Assembly (NCBI GenBank): GCA_937892275.1
Contig: CALAVG010000230.1
Span: 1 to 35,221, forward strand
DNA length: 35,221 bases
Direction: 5' to 3'
DNA from: an uncultured Methanomicrobiales archaeon
GTDB taxonomy: Archaea; Thermoplasmatota; Thermoplasmata; Methanomassiliicoccales; Methanomethylophilaceae
Position 1 is the stretch's first letter. The number at the start of each line of letters is the position of its first letter. A program made the position numbers and the translations under genes. Below the pieces are notes generated by a model, which was not told the origin of the DNA, did not search any database, and saw only the letters and a program-made list of their open reading frames with translations. Below, one piece after another: positions 24,575-32,390 of the stretch.

Positions 24575-25114
24575 ATGGAATCAGAAGATATCCGCAAAGA
24601 GCTCGGCCTTGTTCAGATCTACACCGGTAACGGTAAAGGGAAGACCACCGCTGCCTTAGGACTGTCCCTAAGGGCATCAGGAAGGGGATTGAACGTACTG
24701 TTCCTGCAGTTCCTGAAACCCGATGCGGGTTACGGGGAGCAGATGGCATGCGCCGAACTGGACAGGATCACCGTCATCTCCATGGGACTGAGCCATTTCG
24801 TAGGAAAGAATCCGAAGCAGCCGGATATCGATGCCGCGCATGAGGCTCTGAGGAAATCGGAGGAGCTCATAGGTACAGGGAAGTACGACCTAGCGGTACT
24901 GGACGAGGCGATGAATGCAGTCCGTTTAGGTCTCATCACTTCGCAGGAACTGATCGAATCCCTGAAGAAGAGGCCTGCACACGTGGAGATAGTCCTCACC
25001 GGAAGGGGACTGACCCACGAGCTCGAGGAGTATGCGGATCTCATAACCGAGATGAAGCTCATCAAGCATCCGATGGACAAAGGAATTGACGCAAGGAAAG
25101 GTATCGAATTCTGA
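24575..25114 (+). CDS. cobA: Cob(I)yrinic acid a,c-diamide adenosyltransferase (CobA/BtuR type)
   Basis: 179 residues from the ATG at 24575; a GTG at 24566 would add three. The P-loop TGNGKGKTT at about 18-25 is the unusual reversed-orientation ATP loop of the CobA/CobO/BtuR family. It is followed by FLQFLKPDAGYGE, LAVLDEAMNAVRLGL (Walker B-like) and VEIVLTGRG, then the C-terminal IKHPMDKGIDARKGIEF. It transfers the adenosyl group of ATP to Co(I) corrinoids. Corrinoids are central to methylotrophic methanogenesis, which fits the suspected lineage. Confidence 0.93.
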   Translation: MESEDIRKELGLVQIYTGNGKGKTTAALGLSLRASGRGLNVLFLQFLKPDAGYGEQMACAELDRITVISMGLSHFVGKNPKQPDIDAAHEALRKSEELIGTGKYDLAVLDEAMNAVRLGLITSQELIESLKKRPAHVEIVLTGRGLTHELEEYADLITEMKLIKHPMDKGIDARKGIEF

Positions 25115-25243
25115 TATCACGGGAAAGCTTCTGTTCGTGCTAGATCTAAGAGTAATGTGTCATTCAATCGCTGCCCGGTTTCTGCGATACAGTGTGGTAA
25201 CGGGACCAAGAAGCGCAACAGATATCCTACAAGTGTCAGGACT

Positions 25244-26242
25244 TCATTTTCTGTTCCTGATATCCTCGTCCAATGTACGGCCCATGGTATAGGTATCGCT
25301 ATGCTCCTTCTCAGGCTTATCCGGCACATGCCTGTATTCACCGTATTTCTTGCGGAACCACAGGAATATCTCCGCATTGATGATGAATATGGCCGCTATG
25401 ACGAGGAGTATCCCTCCGATGTCGATCGGTTCCAGGACCTCGTTGAAGAAGAAGAATCCGACCATCGTTGAGGCCACTAGCTCCATGACACCGAGTACGG
25501 ACACGGTCGTAGGCTCAAGGTACCTAAGGCTGATCGCCAGGAGGTAGAACGGGACCAAGGTCAGTATGATACCGAACACAATGCATGCTCCAAGTCCGGT
25601 CACATCGGTGAATGCGTTCCCCAGCGGTTCGAAGTGGATGAATGGTAGTATCATCACGCTGGCGAAGGCGAATGTGTAGAACAGGCTGGCAGCAGGATTC
25701 ATACCTCTGTCGTAATACACCTTGTTCCCCAGCAGGAAGAGCCCGTAGCAAAGACCGGACATTATACCGCTTAAAATCCCAGCAGCATCCAGGGACAGAT
25801 GGCCTGTCACGACGTGCGTGACCAGGACGCAGCCGATGCTCGCTACAATCGCCGCAATGAACTTCTTAGCGGTGATCCTCTCCTTGAATATCAGGAACGA
25901 GAAGATCATGATGAAGTAAGGCGATGTCATCTGAAGCAGTGTCGCCAGAGACAGCGATGTGGTGGTCTGGGCGTTGAACAGGAACAGGTCGGACAGTAGC
26001 TTGAAGACCGCGAACAGTATGATATACGGTATGTCCTTCAGCGTTATGTGAAGTGTCTTGGGCGCGAAGATCGCCAGTACTATGAGCAGGACTATCGATG
26101 CGACGGATAAACGTACAAAAGTAACATCGATGGACGCCAGCCCGAAGTCGTTCTGAAGAAAACGGTTAAAGAGACCGAGGAATCCGAAGCATGTCGTGGC
26201 TATCAGAATAGCCGATACTCCGACGATCCTCTTCTGGCCCAT
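25244..26242 (-). CDS. EamA/DMT family transporter
   Basis: 332 residues with ten membrane helices arranged as two five-helix EamA repeats (about 8-140 and 155-300). First repeat: FGLASIDVTFVRLSVASIVL; second: AGILSGIMSGLCYGLFLLGN, ending in SVLGVMELVASTMVGFFFFN, the typical 'P...ll.gv..lgE' region. A charged tail follows. Such proteins export or import small metabolites or amino acids; no substrate can be read. A TATA-like element about 26 bp upstream supports a leaderless start at 26242. The 129-bp gap between it and cobA shows no feature. Confidence 0.88.
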   Translation of the reverse strand: MGQKRIVGVSAILIATTCFGFLGLFNRFLQNDFGLASIDVTFVRLSVASIVLLIVLAIFAPKTLHITLKDIPYIILFAVFKLLSDLFLFNAQTTTSLSLATLLQMTSPYFIMIFSFLIFKERITAKKFIAAIVASIGCVLVTHVVTGHLSLDAAGILSGIMSGLCYGLFLLGNKVYYDRGMNPAASLFYTFAFASVMILPFIHFEPLGNAFTDVTGLGACIVFGIILTLVPFYLLAISLRYLEPTTVSVLGVMELVASTMVGFFFFNEVLEPIDIGGILLVIAAIFIINAEIFLWFRKKYGEYRHVPDKPEKEHSDTYTMGRTLDEDIRNRK

Positions 26243-26337
26243 GAGGGGTCACTAATTAACAGGCATAAAAAGATATCACTTTGTAAGAACTCGAACTATG
26301 GACATGCCCACACAGGACATTTTTGAAGTAATAATGG

Positions 26338-26408
26338 GGTCGGGAGAGGGGATCGAACCCCCGTATGCGGATCTGCAGTCCGCCACATAGCCACTGTGTT
26401 ACCCCGAC
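26338..26408 (-). tRNA. tRNA-Cys (anticodon GCA)
   Basis: The reverse strand folds into a cloverleaf. Acceptor stem GTCGGGG/TCCCGAC has one G-T at position 7-66. The anticodon stem GCGGA/TCCGC has loop CTGCAGA, anticodon GCA. The T-arm is GGGGG-TTCGATC-CCCTC and the D-stem is short. The discriminator reads C rather than the U expected for tRNA-Cys, and the next three bases (26337-26335) spell CCA. The odd 3' end should be checked; the rest is firm. Confidence 0.9.
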
Positions 26409-26433
26409 GCTGGGTCGCAACATCAGTTGACCG

Positions 26434-26441
26434 TATTTATT
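26434..26441 (-). promoter_or_regulatory. TATA-like element of tRNA-Cys
   Basis: AATAAATA on the minus strand, about 29 bp upstream of the tRNA. It lies within the 40-bp gap to the preceding TPR gene, so the tRNA can be transcribed on its own. Confidence 0.4.
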
Positions 26442-26448
26442 GATATCG

Positions 26449-26868
26449 TTACTTTCTCTTGTAGAGGGCATCCCCTTTCTTGAAGGCGTCGAAGCCTCCC
26501 TGAGCGTCTCCCTTCTTGAAGAGGAGTTCTCCGAGGTCGTACCAGCCCTTGGCATCGTCCGGGTTCAGCTCCAGACGGAGCTTCAGATGGGCGATGGCGT
26601 CATCAAGCTTCCCTTTCTGGGCAAGTGTCTTGCTGTATTCGCGGCCGTTGGTCTCCTCGTCCCTGACGCGGAGCATCTCCATCTGGGCCTTGTTGAGGAT
26701 GACCCTTACGGCATTGTCCGATATCCAAGGATATCTGCTCTGGACGATCCTCTTGAAGGGTTCGACCTCTTTCTCGTCGATGTTGCATTCCTTCCCCTTG
26801 AAGATCTTCCTGGGGACGTCCACGGTCATGCTCCCGTGGATCACGGTGACGTGATCGGCCTGAGTCAT
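26449..26868 (-). CDS. Small TPR-like protein
   Basis: 139 residues, soluble. The N-terminal 60 residues (VIHGSMTVDVPRKIFKGKEC; RIVQSRYPWISDNAVRVILN) are unrecognised. From about residue 79, SKTLAQKGKLDDAIAHLKLRLELNPDDAKGWYDLGELLFKKGDAQ forms two tetratricopeptide-like helical pairs, with the typical NPDDAKGWYDLG turn. It likely mediates protein contacts. It begins 3 bp after the pyrK stop, with GGTGA as ribosome site, so it belongs to the pyrDK operon. Confidence 0.7.
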   Translation of the reverse strand: MTQADHVTVIHGSMTVDVPRKIFKGKECNIDEKEVEPFKRIVQSRYPWISDNAVRVILNKAQMEMLRVRDEETNGREYSKTLAQKGKLDDAIAHLKLRLELNPDDAKGWYDLGELLFKKGDAQGGFDAFKKGDALYKRK

Positions 26869-26871
26869 CCT

Positions 26872-27636
26872 TCACCTGAACTTAACGACGCGTCCGCAGG
26901 CATCCCTCTTGGATACCCCGAACTCTGTGAGCTGGGCGATCTGGCCCTTAGTGAATACAGGCCCGTCCTTGCAGATGCGCTTGTCGTCCATGACACAGCA
27001 TCCGCAGACCCCTGCACCGCATTTCATGTATCTCTCGAGGGAGAGCTGGCAGTCCTGGCCGAGTTCCTCGCATGCTTTGTATGTGAAGTACAGCATTACT
27101 TCGGGTCCGCACGCCAGGATGCAGTCGTAGGACTTCTCCTTCAGCTTCTCCTTCATCAGCTGCACCGCATTGCCGTGGAATCCCTTGCTTCCGTCATCCG
27201 TGGCAATCCAGAGATTTGCCGCATGCTTCTCCGCCCTGTCGAGCATGATGAGGTCCTTATCCGAACGCGCTGCGATTATTGTATCTGCACCTGTCTGGAC
27301 GACGACCGGCATGACCGCTGCTGTTCCAACTCCGCCTCCAATGATCAGCACATTCTTGTTCCAGAGGTCGAATCCGTTGCCGAACGGTCCCCTGATGGAG
27401 ATCCTATCGCCCTCCCTGAACTCGTGGAGTCTCTTAGTGGCATCTCCGATGGCTTTGACAGTAATGCTCTTGGTGTGCTCGCATATTCCCGAGACGGACA
27501 TGGGGATCTCGTCGGTGCCGGGGATCCATATCATGATGAACTGTCCCGGTCTGACCTCCGCATCCCAGTCGAAGACGAAGGTCTTCGTGTCGTACGCTTC
27601 GTCTATGACCTTCTTAATCCTGACAACATCACTCAT
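26872..27636 (-). CDS. pyrK: Dihydroorotate dehydrogenase electron-transfer subunit
   Basis: 254 residues from MSDVVRIKKV at 27636. The FAD domain (GQFIMIWIPGTDEIPMSVSG, the R-x-x-S-type region being P-M-S) comes first. The NAD-binding segment is VLIIGGGVGTAAVMPVV. A C-terminal [2Fe-2S] site has C206-x4-C211-x2-C214-x7-C222. PyrK passes electrons from PyrD to NAD+ in class 1B enzymes for pyrimidine synthesis. Its start overlaps the pyrD stop by 8 bp, so the pair is coupled. Length is normal. Confidence 0.93.
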   Translation of the reverse strand: MSDVVRIKKVIDEAYDTKTFVFDWDAEVRPGQFIMIWIPGTDEIPMSVSGICEHTKSITVKAIGDATKRLHEFREGDRISIRGPFGNGFDLWNKNVLIIGGGVGTAAVMPVVVQTGADTIIAARSDKDLIMLDRAEKHAANLWIATDDGSKGFHGNAVQLMKEKLKEKSYDCILACGPEVMLYFTYKACEELGQDCQLSLERYMKCGAGVCGCCVMDDKRICKDGPVFTKGQIAQLTEFGVSKRDACGRVVKFR

Positions 27637-28534
27637 GGGCAGCACCTACCATTGATTCGATAGAGGGATAACCGTACTCCTCCATGAAGGACGACAGTCC
27701 CTCGTTGACCTGCTGGAAGACCTCAAGTCCCTTAGTGCCTACAGCGCTTCCGATCTGGAATGCGCTCGCACCGGCCATGATGTATTCCGCTGCATCCCTC
27801 CAATCAGAGATACCTCCGACACCGACCAGCGGTATGTCCAGGGCGGATTTGAGATCATAGATCGCCCTCACTCCGACGGGTTTGACGGCCGCTCCCGAGA
27901 GTCCGCAGAACTTGTTGCTCATAATCGGTCTGGCGAATTCGGGTGAGATTACCATCGCTTTGAGCGTGTTGATCGCAACAATCGCATCCCCGCCTGCATC
28001 CTGCACCGCCTCACCGATCTTGGTGATGATGTGGGTATTGGGCGTGATCTTCGCCCATACAGGGATGGAAACTGCTGACTTGACAGCGGATACGATGGAC
28101 TTCACCAGCTCCGGATCCGTTCCGACCTCCATCCCGTACCCCTTAGCGTGGGGACATGAGAGATTAAGTTCCACTGCGCAGGCCCCGTAATCCTCCATCT
28201 TCGCACCGAGCTTGGCGAAGTCGTCCGGACCTGCTCCGTAGATGGATCCGATGACCTTTCCCTTGGGAACGGCGATTTCCATCTCCTCCTTGAACAGCTC
28301 GATCCCGGGATTCGGGAGTCCCATGGCGTTGACGTATCCTCCTCTGACCTCCATGAAACATGGGTTGTCATGGCCCGCATTGGGTTCCAGTCCGATGGAT
28401 TTGGTCACAACTGCACCTGCTCCGGATTCCAGCACGCGTACGAGGGAATCCCCTGTCTCATCCATGATTCCGGATGCGATCATCCCCGGTCTCTCCAAGT
28501 TGATGCTTCCGACTGCGGTCTTCAAGGATACCAT
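27629..28534 (-). CDS. pyrD: Dihydroorotate dehydrogenase, catalytic subunit (class 1B)
   Basis: 301 residues, TIM barrel with FMN. The catalytic base is Cys127 in ELNLSCPHAKG, which marks class 1. Other conserved points are GAVVTKSIGLEPNAGHDNPC, GLPNPGIELF, WAKITPN, NTLKAM, GLSGAAVKPVGVRAI and the phosphate loop GVGGISDWRDA. It oxidises dihydroorotate to orotate; with pyrK downstream it forms the NAD-linked 1B enzyme. It heads a minus-strand operon pyrD-pyrK-TPR. The 77-bp divergent region separates it from the SufS-like gene. Confidence 0.96.
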   Translation of the reverse strand: MVSLKTAVGSINLERPGMIASGIMDETGDSLVRVLESGAGAVVTKSIGLEPNAGHDNPCFMEVRGGYVNAMGLPNPGIELFKEEMEIAVPKGKVIGSIYGAGPDDFAKLGAKMEDYGACAVELNLSCPHAKGYGMEVGTDPELVKSIVSAVKSAVSIPVWAKITPNTHIITKIGEAVQDAGGDAIVAINTLKAMVISPEFARPIMSNKFCGLSGAAVKPVGVRAIYDLKSALDIPLVGVGGISDWRDAAEYIMAGASAFQIGSAVGTKGLEVFQQVNEGLSSFMEEYGYPSIESMVGAAHE

Positions 28535-28582
28535 GATTTGACCGATGCGGTACTCCGATATTAGGTTGATGGCAGAGATATC

Positions 28583-28591
28583 CTTATTAAC
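28583..28591 (+). promoter_or_regulatory. TATA box of SufS-like gene
   Basis: CTTATTAAC, centred 25 bp upstream of the ATG at 28612, supporting a leaderless start there rather than at TTG 28603. Confidence 0.45.
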
Positions 28592-28611
28592 GCCTCATAG
28601 GATTGGCAAAC

Positions 28612-29817
28612 ATGGACGTGGAATCCGTCAGGAAGGACTTTCCGACCATCCGCAAGAATCTCGGGATCTATTTGGACAATGCGTGCCAATCCCTGAGGCC
28701 GGACCAGGTCATCCAGGCTATGACGGATTACTATGAAAACTATCCCGCTTGCGGAGGACGCAGTGTCCATTCCATGGCCACGAAGGTCTCTGTGGGAGTA
28801 GACGAGTGCAGGGAGACGCTGGCATCGTTCTTCAACACCAAGGATCCCGAATGCTACATCTTCACCAAGAACACCACCGAAGGACTCAATACGGCAGCGT
28901 TCGGTCTGGATCTGAAGAAGGGGGATGTTGTGGTCACAACGGATTCCGAGCACAATTCCAACCATGTCCCGTGGCTCCAGCTTAGAGACATGAAAGGGAT
29001 AGAACGCAGATTCTCCAAGTCCGGAAAGACCGGAGAGTTCGACATCGAATCCTTCAAATCCTGCATGGACAGGAAGGTGAAAGTCGTTTCAGTCCAGCAT
29101 TCCAACAACGTTACCGGATGTTCCGTTCCGGTGAAGGCCGTCACCGAGATCGCACACGACTACGGTGCAAAGGTAATCATTGATGGTGCCCAGGCGGCCC
29201 CGCACATGCCCGTTGATCTCTCTAAGATCGATGCGGACATCTACTGTTGCTCCATGCACAAGATGCTGGGTCCCAGCGGAGTGGGCATCATGTACGGCAA
29301 GAGGGAGGTCCTCGAGAAGCTGCATCCTCTCACATACGGAGGAGGTACCGTAGGTATCACGACATACGACAGCGTGAACATGGCACCTATACCGGACAGG
29401 TTCGAGGCAGGTCTCCTGAACTACGCAGGTATCATCGGTACCAAGGCAGCTCTGGATTACCTCTCATCCGTAGGGATGGAGAACATCGAGGCATGGGACA
29501 CCGAGCTGATGAAGAGGGCCATGGGCAATCTCGAGGATATCAGGAACCTCCATATGGTAGGTCCCGAACAGCCTGGGAAGAGGTGCGGAGTACTTTCATT
29601 CAATATCGACGGTCTCGTCTCACATGACATCGCGATGATGATGGACAGCATGGCAGGCATCATGATCCGTTCCGGTATGCACTGTGCCCACCCATTCTAT
29701 GTCTCCAGGGCCATTGACGGCAGCGCTAGGGCCTCCACGTACCTGTACAACAGCCCCGAGGAAATCGACATTTTCACGGACACTGTCAGGAAGATCGCAG
29801 AGACGTTCGGCGAGTGA
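28612..29817 (+). CDS. SufS/CsdA-type cysteine desulfurase
   Basis: 401 residues, class V aminotransferase fold. The PLP lysine is Lys217 in CCSMHKMLGPSGVG. The N-terminus has IYLDNACQSLRP; substrate/PLP residues appear in TTEGLNTAA, SEHNSNHVPW and IDGAQAAPHMPVD. The catalytic cysteine is Cys358 in RSGMHCAHPF, placing it in group II (SufS/CsdA). It would deliver sulfur from cysteine for Fe-S clusters or thio-modification. In the SufS family the dimer is soluble and cytoplasmic. No sufBC is adjacent. Many methanogens do without cysteine desulfurases, so its presence with cysK suggests that cysteine sulfur is used here. Confidence 0.9.
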   Translation: MDVESVRKDFPTIRKNLGIYLDNACQSLRPDQVIQAMTDYYENYPACGGRSVHSMATKVSVGVDECRETLASFFNTKDPECYIFTKNTTEGLNTAAFGLDLKKGDVVVTTDSEHNSNHVPWLQLRDMKGIERRFSKSGKTGEFDIESFKSCMDRKVKVVSVQHSNNVTGCSVPVKAVTEIAHDYGAKVIIDGAQAAPHMPVDLSKIDADIYCCSMHKMLGPSGVGIMYGKREVLEKLHPLTYGGGTVGITTYDSVNMAPIPDRFEAGLLNYAGIIGTKAALDYLSSVGMENIEAWDTELMKRAMGNLEDIRNLHMVGPEQPGKRCGVLSFNIDGLVSHDIAMMMDSMAGIMIRSGMHCAHPFYVSRAIDGSARASTYLYNSPEEIDIFTDTVRKIAETFGE

Positions 29818-30145
29818 CCGTTATCGTATCGCCCCATTCCAATTGGAATTCTCCCAGGAACTTAGTTGCGGATATCTGTCTCTTCCCGTTCCCGAACAAT
29901 TCCACGAAGCCACTGTGCACGGATACGGTGTAACCTTCCGGCAGCATCCTGCTCCCGTCGAGGATTATGGTGTCATCATCCGAAGACTGGAATATGTCCA
30001 GCATGTATGCGAATCTATCAGTGAGATCCTCATCAAGGGAATCCCTTTCCGTATCGTATATCCCGTTCAGCACTCCTGTCACGGAAGCGATCAGTATCAC
30101 TCCGCATACGCACAGTACGACTCTTGACAGGGTGAATTCGATCAT
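29786..30145 (-). CDS. Small exported single-helix protein (pseudopilin-like, third of three)
   Basis: 119 residues: MIEFTLSRVVLCVCGVILIA and onwards forms one N-terminal membrane helix (about 7-27), then an acidic extracytoplasmic domain of about 90 residues ending EWGDTITVTRR. The start overlaps the previous stop (ATGA), so it is translated with the other two. The short polar head plus helix plus small beta-rich domain resembles archaeal type IV pilin-like proteins, but no clear prepilin peptidase site is seen. I do not recognise a family. Its 3' end overlaps the convergent desulfurase gene by 32 bp. Confidence 0.55.
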   Translation of the reverse strand: MIEFTLSRVVLCVCGVILIASVTGVLNGIYDTERDSLDEDLTDRFAYMLDIFQSSDDDTIILDGSRMLPEGYTVSVHSGFVELFGNGKRQISATKFLGEFQLEWGDTITVTRRTSLRSS

Positions 30146-30549
30146 ATCTCCCTCACGGATATCCCGTCGGTCCCGTTGGACATCTCGAGTATGAAGGAAC
30201 CCGACAGAGCGGTCTCATCTCCTATCACAGGACGTTTCAGCAGAACGGCGTCTATGAGCTCACCCTCCTTCAGAACACGGACTATGTGCCCGTCATCGCC
30301 CCCGACGATCAGACATCCTCCGTCAGGCACTTCGAACTGACGCCACGTCTTGTACTCAGGACCTTTGGATCCGAGACCGTCAAGCACACTGGCCAGTTCC
30401 GCCCCGCATGATGTCAGCTTATCATTCTCCATCGAATCCTGTATGTTGTCAACCGAGGACACTATCGGAGGCACCATCAGCGCTAGTATCATGAAGGATA
30501 CCGTCAGTTTTATCGGAAGACTGATGACCCCGCTCCTGGAGCGAATCAT
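30142..30549 (-). CDS. Small exported single-helix protein (pseudopilin-like, second of three)
   Basis: 135 residues from the ATG at 30549, which overlaps the previous stop by 4 bp; a longer frame upstream is out of place. MIRSRSGVISLPIKLTVSFM leads into one membrane helix (about 10-32). An external domain follows with WRQFEVPDGGCLIVGGDDGH and ILEMSNGTDGISVREI. Its opening, polar head then 'G-x-x-x-LP-[IL]-[QK]-L', is shared with the first protein of the trio (GIEGLPLQLMIVIM), suggesting common processing or assembly. Function is unknown. Confidence 0.6.
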   Translation of the reverse strand: MIRSRSGVISLPIKLTVSFMILALMVPPIVSSVDNIQDSMENDKLTSCGAELASVLDGLGSKGPEYKTWRQFEVPDGGCLIVGGDDGHIVRVLKEGELIDAVLLKRPVIGDETALSGSFILEMSNGTDGISVREI

Positions 30550-31013
30550 ACGATCACTCCGGGGACCTCCTCGGTGTATGTGGCGTATCCTGATTTGTAA
30601 GCGGAGATCTTCAAGGTTATCGTTCCCATCGGATAGTCCTCCAAGGTCCATCCCTTCAGCGTTGCCCTTCCTTTGGAATCCGTGACGACATCGTAATCCT
30701 TTCCGTCCGGATGGTTAACCTGGCTGTTGACGATACGTACGGTCACACCGGACATAGGATTGTCATCTTCATCTGTGACGAATATGTGGATGTCGGGGAT
30801 CTCCCCGTCCTCTATGTAGACGATGTTCTCCTCGATGTTTAGGGAGCTGATGTAATGTGGGGTATCGATGTTCCCCATCCATCCCATTATCACTGCACTT
30901 CCCATGGTAGCGACCATTATCACTATCATCAGCTGCAGCGGGAGACCTTCAATGCCTCCTATGTTGTTTCCTTTCAATTTCCCGAGCAAGATATCACTCG
31001 GAAGGTGTTTCAT
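30546..31013 (-). CDS. Small exported protein with one helix and an Ig/carboxypeptidase-regulatory-like domain (first of three)
   Basis: 155 residues from the ATG at 31013 (MKHLPSDILLGKLKGNNIGG). A membrane helix at about 28-48 (LQLMIVIMVATMGSAVIMGW) anchors an external domain. That domain holds PDIHIFVTDEDDNPMSGVTV, DSKGRATLKGWTLEDYPMG and ISAYKSGYATYTEEV, the pattern of a CarboxypepD_reg/Ig-like beta-sandwich, common in archaeal surface proteins. It starts 31 bp after the LigT stop and overlaps the next gene by 4 bp. It may be a pilin-like surface subunit or sensor. Confidence 0.65.
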   Translation of the reverse strand: MKHLPSDILLGKLKGNNIGGIEGLPLQLMIVIMVATMGSAVIMGWMGNIDTPHYISSLNIEENIVYIEDGEIPDIHIFVTDEDDNPMSGVTVRIVNSQVNHPDGKDYDVVTDSKGRATLKGWTLEDYPMGTITLKISAYKSGYATYTEEVPGVIV

Positions 31014-31044
31014 CTGTTCAGAATATAAATGAGTGATACTGCGG

Positions 31045-31596
31045 TCAATTTGACAAGCCGATAGGAACTCTCTCAAGAACGGTGTGCTTGGCACCCTGTG
31101 GACTCAGTTCGGACCTCATGATGAGGATCTCGTCGCACAGGAACGATTCTAGTTCCTTTCCCGAATACTTCTGGATGAACGGCCTCGGATCCATCGGTCC
31201 GGTGCATCTGCCGACGGTGATATGGCTCTTGAAGGGCTTCTCGTCGAATTGTATGTTCGCTGCTTTGAGGTTCCTGGCGATTCCGTCAGAGATGGTTTTG
31301 AGGATATCGCTGGGTTCAGCACCTATCCAGAGGACTGAAGGCCTCTCGGGCTTGGGGAAGCATCCGGCGTTCCCTATTGTGATTGTGAAAGGTTCCATTC
31401 CGGCCACTGCATCGAAGACGGCCTTTGCCACCTTCTTGGTCTTGCCGTCGTCTATGTCGCCGATGAATCTCATGGTGATGTGCATCTGCGAAGCAGGGGA
31501 CGGTCTGACGTTGTTCGTCAGCTTCATATCCGCAAGCACAGGGGCGAGGGCCTGTTTGTCCTTGACAGGTATGGAGATGAACATCCTGATTTTCAT
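31045..31596 (-). CDS. thpR: RNA 2',3'-cyclic phosphodiesterase / 2'-5' RNA ligase
   Basis: 183 residues from the ATG at 31596, which overlaps the upstream phosphatase stop (ATGA). The two HxTx motifs of the 2H family are MHITMRFIGD (His39, Thr41) and SHITVGR (His125, Thr127). The start MKIRMFISIPV matches the family's 'mR.Fvai.lp'. It opens 2',3'-cyclic phosphates on RNA, with weak 2'-5' ligation known in vitro; LigT/ThpR size is normal. Why it is coupled to a phosphatase and the exported trio is unclear. Confidence 0.93.
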   Translation of the reverse strand: MKIRMFISIPVKDKQALAPVLADMKLTNNVRPSPASQMHITMRFIGDIDDGKTKKVAKAVFDAVAGMEPFTITIGNAGCFPKPERPSVLWIGAEPSDILKTISDGIARNLKAANIQFDEKPFKSHITVGRCTGPMDPRPFIQKYSGKELESFLCDEILIMRSELSPQGAKHTVLERVPIGLSN

Positions 31597-32051
31597 GACA
31601 GGTCCTTCTTGATGGATTCCAGCAATCCTCTGCAGCCCTTCGAGATGTCCTCGTAGGCCTTGTCGAAATCCAAGGTGAAGTAGGGGTCGTCCACGATTCC
31701 TCCTCCTGCATAGTCCATCAGCAGCTTCACCGTACACTCGGGGTTCGGACGGAGGTAGCTGATGTTCTCAATGTTCTCGTTATCCATGGCGATGATGTAA
31801 TCGAACTCATCGAAGTCTTTGTATTCCAGCTGTCTGCTCTTCTTACCGGCACAGGAAATGCCGTGCCTTCTCATGACCTCCGCCGAACGCCTGTCCACCG
31901 GATCCCCGATATGGTATCCGCTGGTCCCTGCGGACTCTACATAGATCTTCCCGCTGAGGCCTTCCTTTTCGACCATATCCTTGAAGACGAACTCGGCCAA
32001 CGGGCTGCGGCAGATGTTGCCGTGACAGACGAACAGTACACTTACGGTCAT
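31593..32051 (-). CDS. Low-molecular-weight protein tyrosine phosphatase
   Basis: 152 residues from MTVSVLFVCHGNICRSP. The P-loop CHGNICRS has Cys9 as nucleophile and Arg15, a CX5R site; the general acid is Asp122 in DDPYF. YVESAGTSGYHIGDPVD and YIIAMDNENI are also conserved. It is a cytoplasmic phosphatase that removes phosphotyrosine; arsenate-reductase relatives share this fold but the DP[YF] and NICRS favour the phosphatase. A TATA-like element at 32081-32088 lies about 33 bp upstream. It heads the operon that includes thpR and three exported proteins. Confidence 0.92.
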   Translation of the reverse strand: MTVSVLFVCHGNICRSPLAEFVFKDMVEKEGLSGKIYVESAGTSGYHIGDPVDRRSAEVMRRHGISCAGKKSRQLEYKDFDEFDYIIAMDNENIENISYLRPNPECTVKLLMDYAGGGIVDDPYFTLDFDKAYEDISKGCRGLLESIKKDLS

Positions 32052-32100
32052 GGGATCGTCCGAACAAAGGTCTGGAAGTACTATAACTTGGCGCATCGGC

Positions 32101-32108
32101 TTTATATG
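32101..32108 (+). promoter_or_regulatory. TATA box of the 35-residue membrane peptide gene
   Basis: TTTATATG, centred 25 bp upstream of the ATG at 32129, matching the leaderless spacing seen across this window. Confidence 0.5.
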
Positions 32109-32128
32109 TGGAAATCTTTCCAGAGTAC

Positions 32129-32236
32129 ATGAAGCAGCCCGAGCTTTCCACTCAGGACAAGATCGTCAACGCCATGCCCTTCATCGCATTCGGCGTCATA
32201 GTCGTTCTGGCCATTTATTTCGTATTCACGATGTGA
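32129..32236 (+). CDS. Small single-pass membrane protein, 35 residues
   Basis: The frame reads a polar head (MKQPELSTQDKIVNAMPFIA) and then one hydrophobic helix (FGVIVVLAIYFVFTM) before TGA. A strong TATA element lies exactly at leaderless distance, the codons are GC-rich in the third position as in neighbours, and no larger gene claims the space. The composition is that of a one-helix membrane subunit or regulator. The gap on to 32357 shows nothing else. I know no family for it. Confidence 0.5.
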   Translation: MKQPELSTQDKIVNAMPFIAFGVIVVLAIYFVFTM

Positions 32237-32356
32237 ATGCACAAATCCTTATGATCCGGTCACCCGGATGTTATCTGGTCCAGGCTGGGCCTTGTCAGAT
32301 GCTATAGTATCCATAACGAGCCGATAGTATCTATCGATCATAGGACAGGTAATCAG

Positions 32357-32386
32357 AAAAAAGGGAAAAGGGCCCTTTTCGGGCCC
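32357..32386 (-). terminator. Intrinsic-type terminator of the zinc-ribbon gene pair
   Basis: On the minus strand GGGCCC-GAAAA-GGGCCC is followed by TTTTCCCTTTTTT. It lies 5 bp after the stop at 32391 and is the clearest terminator in the window. Confidence 0.7.
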
Positions 32387-32390
32387 GGTT

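Noticed and set aside
26440..27663. A 407-codon plus-strand open frame opposite pyrK and the TPR gene
   Set aside because: It mirrors the codon phase of the two well-recognised minus-strand genes, has no motif or ribosome site, and runs through the tRNA-Cys promoter end; it is a composition shadow.
32365..32380. GAAAAGGGCCCTTTTC palindrome as a possible operator
   Set aside because: It is part of the GGGCCC hairpin plus T-tract, which is better explained as a terminator.
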